From Sphingobacteriales bacterium (GTDB lineage: Bacteria; Bacteroidota; Bacteroidia; Chitinophagales; Chitinophagaceae), in assembly GCA_016200915.1 (NCBI GenBank), contig JACQDV010000084.1, positions 1 to 33,916 of the forward strand: a DNA stretch of 33,916 nucleotides. Direction: 5' to 3'. The stretch's first letter is position 1, and each line of letters opens with the position of its first letter. Shown here one piece after another: positions 7,250 through 14,448 of this stretch. A program made the position numbers and the translations under genes. The notes beneath the pieces are model-generated. The model did no database searches. It was not told the DNA's origin and saw nothing but the letters and a program-made list of their open reading frames with translations.

Positions 7250-9118
7250 ATGTTTAAGGAATACGATATAATAGTGGTAGGAGCTGGGCACGCAGGCTGC
7301 GAAGCCGCCGCCGCCGCCGCAAATATGGGTTCAAAGGTGCTTTTAGTTACCATGAATATGCAAACAATTGCACAAATGAGCTGTAACCCTGCGATGGGAG
7401 GCATAGCAAAAGGTCAAATTGTTAGAGAAATCGATGCTTTGGGAGGGTATTCGGGTATTGTAAGCGACGAAAGCATGATTCAATTTAGAATGCTTAACCG
7501 TTCTAAAGGTCCCGCCATGTGGAGTCCACGTACCCAAAATGACCGGATGCTTTTCTCTGCCAAGTGGAGAGAAATGCTGGAAAACACCCCAAACCTTGAG
7601 TTTTACCAGGATATGGTAAAGGGGTTATTGGTAGATAGTGATAATTGTGTTGGCGTAATAACAGGGCTTGGCCATGAAATATCGGCCAAGGCGGTAGTTC
7701 TTACAAACGGCACATTTCTTAACGGGGTAATACACATTGGGGAGAGGAGATTTGGGGGCGGGAGAGTAGCAGAGAAGGCTGCAACTGGGATAACAGAGCA
7801 GTTAATTGATTTGGGATTTGAGAGTAGTCGTTTAAAGACTGGAACTCCCCCGAGGATTGACGGAAGAAGCCTTGATTATTCAAAAATGGAGGAGCAAAAA
7901 GGAGATGAGGAAATTACTGGCTTTTCTTACATAGAAACTACAAAACCGTCAGCTCAAAATCAAAGAAGTTGTTGGATTACGTATACTAACAAAGATGTTC
8001 ATGATATCTTAAAAACTGGTTTTGACAGAAGCCCAATGTACCAGGGTCGTATTCAGGGTATCGGTCCAAGGTACTGCCCAAGTATTGAAGATAAAATAAA
8101 CCGGTTTGCCGAGAGGGACAGGCACCAATTATTTGTAGAACCTGAGGGCTGGAACACGGTTGAGATTTACGTAAACGGATTTTCTACTTCATTACCAGAG
8201 GAAGTTCAATACGAAGCACTTCGTATTGTTCCCGGTTTCGAAGACTGTCGCTTCTTCAGACCAGGATATGCTATTGAGTATGATTATTTTCCCCCAACAC
8301 AGCTAAAATATTCACTGGAAACAAAACAAATCCACAATCTTTTCTTTGCAGGTCAAATAAACGGCACAACTGGTTACGAAGAGGCGGCTTGCCAGGGCTT
8401 AATGGCAGGAATAAATGCTCATTTAAAAATCAACAATCAGGAGCCATTTATTTTAAAAAGAAGCGAGGCTTATATTGGTGTATTGATCGACGATTTAATT
8501 AGTAAAGGAACAGAGGAGCCATACAGAATGTTTACAAGCCGGGCAGAGTTCAGGACATTATTAAGACAAGATAATGCCGATTTACGGTTAACAGAATTAA
8601 GTTATCGTATGGGTTTGGCTTCGAAAGAAAGAATAGAAAAAACAATTGCAAAAAAAAATGGGGTTTCTAATATTAAAAACATCCTTTCACAAATAAGTAT
8701 TGAACCCACAGAAATAAATGATTGGTTAAGCTCAATAGGAGACACGCCATTATCTCAAAAACAAAAAGCTGTACAAATATTGCTTAGACCTGCAATTGAT
8801 TTAATAGCAATGGTAAATGCGGTTGATGGGTTAAAAGACAAACTTGGTTCATGTGACGAGGATCAATTAATGCAAGCAGAAATTCAATTAAAATATGATG
8901 TTTACATTAAAAAGGAGAAAGAATTAGTAAAACGAATGAATCAATTAGAAGACCTGGCAATACCAGATACATTTAATTATGATAAACTTTCTGCACTTTC
9001 TAATGAAGCCCGTCAAAAATTTAAACGCATTCGTCCGCAAACATTAGGACAAGCCTCCCGAATCTCAGGAGTTAATCCAAGCGATATACAAATATTAATG
9101 GTTTATATGGGAAGATGA
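7250..9118 (+). CDS. mnmG: tRNA uridine-5-carboxymethylaminomethyl modification enzyme MnmG (GidA)
   Basis: FAD protein that works with MnmE to install the carboxymethylaminomethyl group on wobble U34 of several tRNAs. 622 residues, the usual length. The Rossmann FAD motif VVGAGHAGCEAA begins near residue 10, followed by QMSCNPAMGGIAKGQ and LKTGTPPRIDGRS. FFAGQINGTTGYEEAACQGL lies near 365, and the C-terminal helical domain ends in a conserved RISGV.P.DI...M segment. Its promoter region carries two parS-like 16-mers, consistent with gidA often being close to the replication origin. It converges with the response regulator gene with only three bases between stops. Confidence 0.97.
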   Translation: MFKEYDIIVVGAGHAGCEAAAAAANMGSKVLLVTMNMQTIAQMSCNPAMGGIAKGQIVREIDALGGYSGIVSDESMIQFRMLNRSKGPAMWSPRTQNDRMLFSAKWREMLENTPNLEFYQDMVKGLLVDSDNCVGVITGLGHEISAKAVVLTNGTFLNGVIHIGERRFGGGRVAEKAATGITEQLIDLGFESSRLKTGTPPRIDGRSLDYSKMEEQKGDEEITGFSYIETTKPSAQNQRSCWITYTNKDVHDILKTGFDRSPMYQGRIQGIGPRYCPSIEDKINRFAERDRHQLFVEPEGWNTVEIYVNGFSTSLPEEVQYEALRIVPGFEDCRFFRPGYAIEYDYFPPTQLKYSLETKQIHNLFFAGQINGTTGYEEAACQGLMAGINAHLKINNQEPFILKRSEAYIGVLIDDLISKGTEEPYRMFTSRAEFRTLLRQDNADLRLTELSYRMGLASKERIEKTIAKKNGVSNIKNILSQISIEPTEINDWLSSIGDTPLSQKQKAVQILLRPAIDLIAMVNAVDGLKDKLGSCDEDQLMQAEIQLKYDVYIKKEKELVKRMNQLEDLAIPDTFNYDKLSALSNEARQKFKRIRPQTLGQASRISGVNPSDIQILMVYMGR

Positions 9119-9121
9119 TGC

Positions 9122-9760
9122 TTAAATCCCTGCACCGGAAGTATTGATGAAATTCACCAATGCAGCTGTATTTTTCAAGTTTAACTTCTTTAAAATATTA
9201 TGCCGGTGAACTTCTACTGTTTTTAAAGAGATTTCCAATTGAGCAGCAATTTCTTTAGATGAAAGACCGTTTTTAATAAGTTGAATTATTTCAATCTCTC
9301 TTTCTGATAATGCGTTTAAACCCTGCTTTTCATTTTCCACCAATGCCTGATCAGAAAGAATTTGTTTCATTTCATCGCAGATATACTTATTACCTGAATA
9401 AACTTCTACAATGGCAGTCAGCAGTTCATTAACAGAAGAATTTTTAGTAATGTAGCCTCTGGCTCCCATCTTCATGATCTTTTTTACATAAAGAGGTTGA
9501 TTATGCATTGAAACTGCTAAAATTTTAGTTGTAGGGGCATATTTGCGAATTTGCTCTGTAGCATCAAGACCATTCATTTCCGACATATTAATATCCATTA
9601 AAACAATATCAGGTCTTTTTTCTTTTGCGATTACTACGGCCTCTTCTCCTGAAGCACACTGATCTGTAACGGTGAATCTGCTATCGTTGTTGAGGATATA
9701 ACTCCAGGTATCACGTATGAGCTTATGATCATCTGCGATTAAGATGTTTATTTTTTCCAT
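9122..9760 (-). CDS. LuxR/NarL-type response regulator
   Basis: 212-residue two-component transcription factor. The receiver domain (about 4-120) has the acidic pair D10-D11, phospho-acceptor D56 (LMDINM), switch S84 and K106, all in the expected spacing, so it should be phosphorylatable. The C-terminal LuxR/GerE helix-turn-helix follows at about 147-205 (LSEREIEIIQLIKNGLSSKEIA and SLKTVEVHRHNILKKL). No histidine kinase is adjacent, so it is an orphan here and its regulon cannot be inferred. The upstream region has a weak promoter-like pair (TTTG and TATCTTTA). Confidence 0.9.
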   Translation of the reverse strand: MEKINILIADDHKLIRDTWSYILNNDSRFTVTDQCASGEEAVVIAKEKRPDIVLMDINMSEMNGLDATEQIRKYAPTTKILAVSMHNQPLYVKKIMKMGARGYITKNSSVNELLTAIVEVYSGNKYICDEMKQILSDQALVENEKQGLNALSEREIEIIQLIKNGLSSKEIAAQLEISLKTVEVHRHNILKKLNLKNTAALVNFINTSGAGI

Positions 9761-9938
9761 AGAATTAGTTAAAACCAGTTAGCGAATTACATAACTACAG
9801 CTTAAAGATAAACTATTATAATCAAAGTTTTTTTTGATGAAAACTAATTTATTACATCAAACAGAAACATAATATGAATCAAACACAGAAGTTGTTTAAT
9901 CAAATGCTGATATACTTTAAAATGACACGTTTAAAAAC

Positions 9939-9967
9939 AAAACCCCCGAAATAATTCCGGGGGTTTT
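9939..9967 (-). terminator. rho-independent terminator of tRNA-Asn
   Basis: CCCCCG / CGGGGG stem with a short A/T loop, followed on the minus strand by TTTTGTTTT. It begins two bases beyond the tRNA 3' end. The flanking A and T runs could allow it to work in both directions. Confidence 0.75.
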
Positions 9968-9968
9968 G

Positions 9969-10042
9969 CTCCTCAGACTGGACTTGAACCAGTGACCCTC
10001 TGATTAACAGTCAGATGCTCTAACCAACTGAGCTACTGAGGA
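9969..10042 (-). tRNA. tRNA-Asn(GTT)
   Basis: 74-nt cloverleaf on the minus strand. The acceptor stem is TCCTCAG / CTGAGGA with discriminator G, the D arm GCTC...GAGC, the anticodon stem TCTGA / TCAGA with loop CTGTTAA (anticodon GTT), and the T arm ACTGG-TTCAAGT-CCAGT. CCA is not encoded. A clear promoter lies upstream and a terminator directly downstream, so it is a single-gene unit. Confidence 0.96.
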
Positions 10043-10068
10043 GTGTACCCATTTTATGGATGGGGGTG

Positions 10069-10098
10069 CAAAAATAGGGAAAAATCGTTTTCAACAAA
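10069..10098 (-). promoter_or_regulatory. promoter of tRNA-Asn
   Basis: On the minus strand TTTG (10095-10098) is followed after 18 nt by TATTTTTG (10069-10076), an exact TAnnTTTG. Transcription would start near 10062, about 20 nt before the mature tRNA 5' end. Confidence 0.65.
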
Positions 10099-10124
10099 CT
10101 GTTCACAGAAAATAATGTAAAAGA

Positions 10125-10481
10125 TTACCAGCCAAAAAGCCCTTTACTTTTTTCAAAACCAATGTACACCCCATCTTCTCTTAATTCAACTTTATAGGTC
10201 TTAAGAAAATAACCTTCACCACTTATATTTCTCCCTGTCTCAGGATTAAACCGGTAGCGATGTAATGGACAAACAATACTTCCATGAATATCAATAAACC
10301 CTTCAACCAAATGCCCTCCTGCATGAGGACATTTTTGAGTGCAGGCAAAAATTTGATCTTCCCTTTTTACAAGGCAAATTGTTTTTCCATCAACAATAAC
10401 TTCGGCTAATTTATTTTCCTGAAACGGAATTTCATTAATGTTGTCAGCTAATTTGTACCAGTTGAATTGCTTTTCACTCAT
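10125..10481 (-). CDS. Rieske [2Fe-2S] domain protein
   Basis: 118-residue soluble single-domain Rieske protein. The cluster ligands are C51-P-H53 and C71-P-L-H74, separated by 17 residues, which matches the canonical CxH...CxxH pair. There is no signal peptide or membrane anchor, so it resembles the small ferredoxin-type Rieske proteins (such as NirD-like or dioxygenase ferredoxins) rather than the bc1 subunit. Its ATG overlaps the hflX stop by one base (TAATG), which implies translational coupling. No oxygenase or reductase partner is nearby, so the electron partner is unknown. Confidence 0.88.
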   Translation of the reverse strand: MSEKQFNWYKLADNINEIPFQENKLAEVIVDGKTICLVKREDQIFACTQKCPHAGGHLVEGFIDIHGSIVCPLHRYRFNPETGRNISGEGYFLKTYKVELREDGVYIGFEKSKGLFGW

Positions 10482-11671
10482 TAATAAAAATATTCAGTTT
10501 TGTAAGGATAGCGAATCTGGTAAAGCTCTTTTACTTTGTTAAGAATGGTAGTTCTTAATTCTTCAATGTTTTTCTTTTCAATAGCAGAAACAAACACACA
10601 ATTGCCATTAGTTTCTCTTTCCCACCGTTCTTTTAAATCAGTTAGAATTTGTTGTTTCACTTCATCCTCCAGCCATTCATCAAAAGTGCCTTTTTCATAT
10701 AAATCCATTTTGTTGAAAATTGTAATCACCGGTTTCTCTGCAGCACCCAATTCTCTCAACGTATTATTCACAACTGCAATTTGGTCTTCATATTGAGAAT
10801 GGGAAATATCCACTACATGTAAAAGAATATCACTTTCTCTTACTTCATCTAAGGTGCTTTTAAAACTTTCAACCAAATGATGAGGAAGCTTGCGAATAAA
10901 ACCAACAGTATCACTTAATAAAAAAGGAGTTGTATCAAACACTACTTTTCTGGTTGTTGTGTCTAATGTGGCGAACAATTTGTTTTCGGCAAATACATTG
11001 CTCTTACTAAGCAAATTCATAATGGTTGATTTACCAACATTGGTATAACCAACCAGGGCAATACGTATAAATTCCCCCCTATCTTTTCTTTGCGTAAAAG
11101 ATTGCTTATCTATTTCGGCCAATCTTTTTCTTAGTAATGAAATTTTATCTTTTACAATACGACGGTCTGTTTCTATTTCTGTTTCTCCCGGGCCTCTTGT
11201 ACCAATACCACCACCCAAACGCTCAAGGTGCTTCCACATACCTTTTAATCTTGGTAACAAATATTGATACTGTGCTAATTCAACCTGTGCTTTTGCCTGT
11301 GCTGTTTTAGCTCTATGAGCAAATATGTCTAATATCAAGTCTGATCGATCAATGGTCTTTACATCCAACGCCTTTTCAATATTAGATATTTGGGAACCTG
11401 TTAATTCATCGTCAAATATTACCAGTGTGATATTTCTTCCCTGTATATATTCTTTTATTTCTTCCAGCTTTCCTTTGCCTACAAAAGTTTTGCTATCTGG
11501 GTGTGATAGTTTTTGAATGAATTTTTTTACAGCAAAGGCACCGGCAGTTTCAGCCAGGAAAGCTAATTCATCCAGGTACTCCTGTATTTGTGCTTCAGAT
11601 TGGTTGTTATAAATCAATCCTACCAATACAGCCCGTTCTTCTTTTTCTATTTTATTTTTCTTTTCTATCAA
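10481..11671 (-). CDS. hflX: GTPase HflX
   Basis: 396-residue ribosome-associated GTPase that splits stalled or inactive 70S ribosomes under stress. The N-terminal HflX domain (about 15-195) includes the conserved FVGKGK and ERLGGGIGTRGPGETEIE segments. The G domain has G1 GYTNVGKST at 208-216, DTVGFIRKLPHHLVE near 254-268 (G3), and NKMD at 320-323 (G4). The start is TTG at 11671; no ATG is available near the conserved N-terminus. It is followed by a one-base-overlapping Rieske gene. A TACCTTTG box lies 20 bp upstream. Confidence 0.95.
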   Translation of the reverse strand: MIEKKNKIEKEERAVLVGLIYNNQSEAQIQEYLDELAFLAETAGAFAVKKFIQKLSHPDSKTFVGKGKLEEIKEYIQGRNITLVIFDDELTGSQISNIEKALDVKTIDRSDLILDIFAHRAKTAQAKAQVELAQYQYLLPRLKGMWKHLERLGGGIGTRGPGETEIETDRRIVKDKISLLRKRLAEIDKQSFTQRKDRGEFIRIALVGYTNVGKSTIMNLLSKSNVFAENKLFATLDTTTRKVVFDTTPFLLSDTVGFIRKLPHHLVESFKSTLDEVRESDILLHVVDISHSQYEDQIAVVNNTLRELGAAEKPVITIFNKMDLYEKGTFDEWLEDEVKQQILTDLKERWERETNGNCVFVSAIEKKNIEELRTTILNKVKELYQIRYPYKTEYFY

Positions 11672-11690
11672 ACAAATTAAAATTTACTGG

Positions 11691-11698
11691 CAAAGGTA
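11691..11698 (-). promoter_or_regulatory. -7 box of hflX
   Basis: The minus strand reads TACCTTTG, an exact TAnnTTTG, 20 bp before the hflX start. Confidence 0.5.
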
Positions 11699-11703
11699 GT
11701 TTT

Positions 11704-11736
11704 ATAAAAAGAAAAGTCCCGCCATTGGCAGGACTT
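11704..11736 (-). terminator. terminator of the beta-barrel protein gene
   Basis: AAGTCC-x-GCC / GGC-x-GGACTT stem (11714-11736) with a 3-nt loop and one mismatch, followed on the minus strand by TTTTCTTTTT. It lies 21 bp past the stop of the upstream gene. Confidence 0.65.
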
Positions 11737-11756
11737 CGTTATGATATCTTAAAAAA

Positions 11757-12476
11757 TTAAAGCCCACTGATTGTTATACCAATGGTCATTGGTTTAACGT
11801 CTGCCGGTCCGGCTCCATCTTTAATAAACTGGTTTAACTGGTAAGAAGCATATAAAGAAAATAATCCAAGCCCAACCCTTGCAGTGGCAGCAAAGCGAAG
11901 GTTATTAAAGTGATTACGGTCATTTATTTTATTAATATAGCCACCCTGATTATTGGCATCTCTTGTAACTTTGGCTTTGGTATGAGCATTTACCATTGTT
12001 CCAATTGTTACTCCCAATGCAGCTTTCAGGCTTTTATTTGGGTTTGCCGGGTCCTGTGTAAAGCGAAGCTCAACTGGTACTTCTAGATAGGCTGTGGTAA
12101 GTTTGAATTTTTTATAATTGGTTATAGTGTCTTTTGTAAAATGCAATGCATCATTACTTTTTAAATCAACATTGGTTTTTTTGAAAAACAAATTGTCTGA
12201 ACCCACGCCCACACCCACACCTACACTAAATTGAGGATTGGTTTTAAAAGGCATATCATACATGAAATACATGTTAAAGCTCCTTGAAAAACCATTGGTG
12301 TTGATGCTGTCTGGTCTTTGCATCCAGCTATGTACACCATATTGAATCATCAAATGATCTTTGGAAGATAAATCCAATCCGGCCCAGCTCTTTTTCTTTT
12401 TAGGTGCAGGTGACTCCTGTGCGTTACTGATAAAAAAACCTGCAAGTAAAACAACACTTAAAATAATTTTCTTCAT
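11757..12476 (-). CDS. outer-membrane beta-barrel protein, hypothetical
   Basis: 239 residues with a Sec signal peptide (about 1-19, ending SNAQ). The mature part alternates polar and hydrophobic residues in short strands separated by turns (for example the GVGVGVGSD stretch, LEVPVELRF, LGVTIGTMV, ARVGLGLFSLYASYQL) and ends TIGITISGL, an aromatic-poor but barrel-like C-terminus. This fits the outer-membrane beta-barrel or PorT-like group of Bacteroidota. It is flanked by its own TACTTTTG promoter and a terminator, so it is monocistronic. Function unknown. Confidence 0.75.
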   Translation of the reverse strand: MKKIILSVVLLAGFFISNAQESPAPKKKKSWAGLDLSSKDHLMIQYGVHSWMQRPDSINTNGFSRSFNMYFMYDMPFKTNPQFSVGVGVGVGSDNLFFKKTNVDLKSNDALHFTKDTITNYKKFKLTTAYLEVPVELRFTQDPANPNKSLKAALGVTIGTMVNAHTKAKVTRDANNQGGYINKINDRNHFNNLRFAATARVGLGLFSLYASYQLNQFIKDGAGPADVKPMTIGITISGL

Positions 12477-12493
12477 ACAATTAGAATGATTGA

Positions 12494-12501
12494 CAAAAGT
12501 A
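12494..12501 (-). promoter_or_regulatory. -7 box of the beta-barrel protein gene
   Basis: The minus strand reads TACTTTTG, an exact TAnnTTTG, 18 bp before the ATG. Confidence 0.45.
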
Positions 12502-12538
12502 ACGGCAACCCGGTTAATGAAAGGTTAAAGCTACTTGT

Positions 12539-12571
12539 AAAAAAATGGCCTGCAGATCGTTACTACAGGCC
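12539..12571 (-). terminator. rho-independent terminator of the CAT tRNA
   Basis: GGCCTG / CAGGCC stem (12547-12552 with 12566-12571) followed on the minus strand by A and seven T. It begins 10 bp past the tRNA 3' end. Confidence 0.75.
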
Positions 12572-12581
12572 TTTTATTTTG

Positions 12582-12655
12582 TGGATCCTGTTGGGATCGA
12601 ACCAACGACCCCCTGATTATGAGTCAGGTGCTCTAACCGTCTGAGCTAAGGATCC
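12582..12655 (-). tRNA. tRNA with CAT anticodon (elongator Met or Ile2)
   Basis: 74-nt cloverleaf on the minus strand. The acceptor is GGATCCT / AGGATCC with discriminator A, the D arm GCTC...GAGC, the anticodon stem CCTGA / TCAGG with loop CTCATAA, and the T arm GTTGG-TTCGATC-CCAAC. The normal G1-C72 pair and the lack of three G-C pairs in the anticodon stem exclude initiator tRNA. Elongator Met and lysidine-modified Ile2 cannot be separated with certainty by eye; Met is my preference. A TATCTTTG box at 12735-12742 may be its promoter. Confidence 0.93.
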
Positions 12656-12734
12656 TTCTTCCGGGGAAGAAATATTTTGAATTAAATAAATTAAAGAACC
12701 TGTTGTAAAAGGACAATCCCTTTTTAGCAGGCCG

Positions 12735-12742
12735 CAAAGATA
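12735..12742 (-). promoter_or_regulatory. putative -7 box for the CAT tRNA
   Basis: The minus strand reads TATCTTTG, an exact TAnnTTTG, about 80 bp upstream of the mature tRNA 5' end. No convincing -33 TTTG is visible. Confidence 0.35.
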
Positions 12743-12780
12743 AAAAAATCAGTGAAGTAAGGTGCATTATTTTAGAGAGA

Positions 12781-13008
12781 TTATTTAACCTCTTCAAAAT
12801 CCAAATAATCTTCAGATGGTGCTTTGTGATTATTATTGGTATTAGCAGATGTATTGTCTGTTTGTTGCTGAAACATTTGATCATGCTGTTCTCTAAATGC
12901 ATTCATCTGACGCCTCATTTGCCTGGTGGCACCAACAACCGGTAACACAAAACCAAAGATGAACCGGTATAAAATGTAAATGCCAAGAATAAGTAAAACG
13001 ATTTTCAT
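12781..13008 (-). CDS. DUF4834 family small membrane protein
   Basis: 75 residues. An N-terminal hydrophobic segment (about 2-26, including LGIYILYRFIFGFVLPVV) is followed by RQMRRQMNAFRE and a polar, Asn/Gln-rich tail ending DYLDFEEVK. This matches the DUF4834 family of small Bacteroidota membrane proteins, which have no assigned function. A TAGTTTTG box (13013-13020 on the minus strand) ends 5 bp before the ATG. It is downstream of two other small envelope-related genes on the same strand. Confidence 0.75.
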   Translation of the reverse strand: MKIVLLILGIYILYRFIFGFVLPVVGATRQMRRQMNAFREQHDQMFQQQTDNTSANTNNNHKAPSEDYLDFEEVK

Positions 13009-13064
13009 CTAACAAAACTATTAATAAACAAATATTCCGGCTGTTAAAATCGGTAAATGGTATT

Positions 13065-13379
13065 TTATTCCTTCTTAAACAGTTTGTCAATCAGGTTATC
13101 CAACCCATCCGTAGCCTTCTCTACTAAATGACTCACAATTTTATCGATGGCCTGTTGTAGTCTTTCGTTTCTGAAAAAGGCACCCGATATACCGGCCCCC
13201 AAAGCATCTTTTAAACCCTCCTTTTTTCCGAAAACACTGTTGCGGGCCATGCGGCCATAATTTTCTTTAAGATGAGTAAAGTTGTCATCCATCTTATCTT
13301 CCAGTTTTTTGCTGTGCAGCTTAAGCCGGTAGATTTCTTTTTCTAAACTGTCGAGGTTATGTATGCGGGATGATTTCAT
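13065..13379 (-). CDS. hypothetical protein, coiled-coil N-terminus
   Basis: 104 residues from ATG at 13379; a 111-residue form from ATG at 13400 would overlap the upstream gene by 17 bp. Residues about 8-35 are rich in charged residues in a heptad-like pattern (LDSLEKEIYRLKLHSKKLED) and probably form a coiled coil. A Gly/Ala-rich segment (LKDALGAGISGAFF) follows, then an amphipathic C-terminal helix. It starts four bases after the stop of the holin-like gene, so the two are one transcription unit. I do not recognise a family. Confidence 0.65.
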   Translation of the reverse strand: MKSSRIHNLDSLEKEIYRLKLHSKKLEDKMDDNFTHLKENYGRMARNSVFGKKEGLKDALGAGISGAFFRNERLQQAIDKIVSHLVEKATDGLDNLIDKLFKKE

Positions 13380-13383
13380 GGCA

Positions 13384-13764
13384 TTATAAATTAGGTTCAT
13401 AATCGTTTTCCTGTTCAGTCTGGCTATGGCTGATGATTCCCCTGATGATAGGATTTATAAAAAGTTGTCGCCTGAAAATAGCAATCAGAGCAATTACTAC
13501 TATCATTATAAGAGTGGTTAATCCAAAACCAAGTACATTGCTGTTAAACATACCAGAAAACCAAAATCCCAGCACAATTCCTATAAAAATGATGACCAGG
13601 AACAAGAGGAAGATGGAAATAATGGTCCACAGCAATAGCCCGGCCGTTTTAGAAAAAGTCTTTATAACCTGTAGCCGGTACACCTCCATCCTGGTTTCAA
13701 AATAGTCCTTCAGTATATCCTTGTTTTCGCTTATAAATTCGCCAAAATCTTCAGCTTTACTCAT
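13384..13764 (-). CDS. phage-holin-like (holin-X superfamily III) membrane protein
   Basis: 126 residues. A charged N-terminal helix (to about 38) is followed by two long transmembrane segments (about 42-70 and 77-96) separated by a short GMFNSN turn, then a basic loop (FRRQLF) and an acidic tail. This topology and size fit the 'phage holin family' proteins widespread on bacterial chromosomes; despite the name there is no phage context here. It probably acts in the envelope with the two downstream small genes. Confidence 0.7.
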   Translation of the reverse strand: MSKAEDFGEFISENKDILKDYFETRMEVYRLQVIKTFSKTAGLLLWTIISIFLLFLVIIFIGIVLGFWFSGMFNSNVLGFGLTTLIMIVVIALIAIFRRQLFINPIIRGIISHSQTEQENDYEPNL

Positions 13765-13844
13765 AAAAAACGGTTTAGAATATAAATTTAGCTATTCATC
13801 ACTGTTTAATTGCTGATTTCAGGCATTGAAAACTATGAGAAAAA

Positions 13845-13877
13845 TTTGTGACGTATAGCTTTCCTTCCGTACATTTG
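13845..13877 (+). promoter_or_regulatory. promoter of the rimP-nusA-infB operon
   Basis: TTTG (13845-13848) and TACATTTG (13870-13877) are separated by 21 nt, close to the Bacteroidota consensus. The predicted start near 13884 leaves a leader of about 50 nt that contains a strong hairpin. Confidence 0.65.
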
Positions 13878-13897
13878 CGGCGGATAATGAATCAATG

Positions 13898-13921
13898 GAA
13901 GGGAACGGAAGCGTTCCCTTC
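13898..13921 (+). promoter_or_regulatory. perfect 10-bp hairpin in the rimP leader
   Basis: GAAGGGAACG (13898-13907) and CGTTCCCTTC (13912-13921) pair perfectly around a GAAG loop. The hairpin is followed by TTCTTTTCCC and then the rimP ATG at 13936. It lies wholly between the predicted transcription start and the first codon of the nusA operon, so a role in attenuation or translational control is possible. Confidence 0.55.
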
Positions 13922-13935
13922 TTCTTTTCCCGGGT

Positions 13936-14406
13936 ATGACGAACGAGACATTAATCAGCACAGTAGAGAATATGTTGGGCGATATCATCGGCCCTCATCC
14001 AGATATGTTTTTGGTGGAAATAAGAGTAAAACCTACCAACAATGTAAAAGTGTTTATAGATGCAGACAGCGGCATTTCTATTGAAAAATGCATTAGTGTA
14101 AACAGGGCCTTGTATAAAAAAATGGAAGAAAGCGGCTTGTTTCCAAATGGAGATTTTTCGCTGGAAGTTTCTTCACCAGGCCTTGATGAACCGTTGAAAT
14201 TATTTCGTCAGTATAAAAAAAATATTGGCCGGAATGTTGAAGTGATAACTAAAGACGGACAGCGAAAAGAAGGAAAACTTTTAGAAGTTAGTGAAGATGG
14301 ATTTATTGTAGAAGAAACAAAGGGTAAAAACAAAAAGAAGGAAGTAATAAACCATACTTTCTTATTCGATCACATAAAAACAACAAAAATTCAAGCAGTT
14401 TTTTAA
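13936..14406 (+). CDS. rimP: ribosome maturation factor RimP
   Basis: 156-residue cytosolic factor for 30S subunit maturation. The N-terminal alpha/beta domain contains VFIDADSGISIEKCISVNRAL (residues 35-55) and the diagnostic FSLEVSSPGLDEPL near 75-88. The C-terminal SH3-like domain follows (about 90-156). First gene of rimP-nusA-infB, the near-universal bacterial order. The ATG at 13936 keeps the full N-terminal domain. Confidence 0.94.
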   Translation: MTNETLISTVENMLGDIIGPHPDMFLVEIRVKPTNNVKVFIDADSGISIEKCISVNRALYKKMEESGLFPNGDFSLEVSSPGLDEPLKLFRQYKKNIGRNVEVITKDGQRKEGKLLEVSEDGFIVEETKGKNKKKEVINHTFLFDHIKTTKIQAVF

Positions 14407-14448
14407 CAACAGCCGCCGCTGCAAAGCCGGCTCTAAAAATTTTGTGTT

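Noticed and set aside
12633-12902. 89-codon open frame on the minus strand
   Set aside because: It runs into the CAT tRNA gene and across the DUF4834 gene in another frame; there is no coding signal.
13384-13764. Holin-like gene as a sign of prophage
   Set aside because: No other phage gene is nearby; holin-X proteins of this type are common chromosomal envelope proteins.
13848-14084. 78-codon open frame overlapping the rimP leader
   Set aside because: It reads through the promoter and hairpin and into rimP in a different frame; the RimP frame is the one with clear homology.
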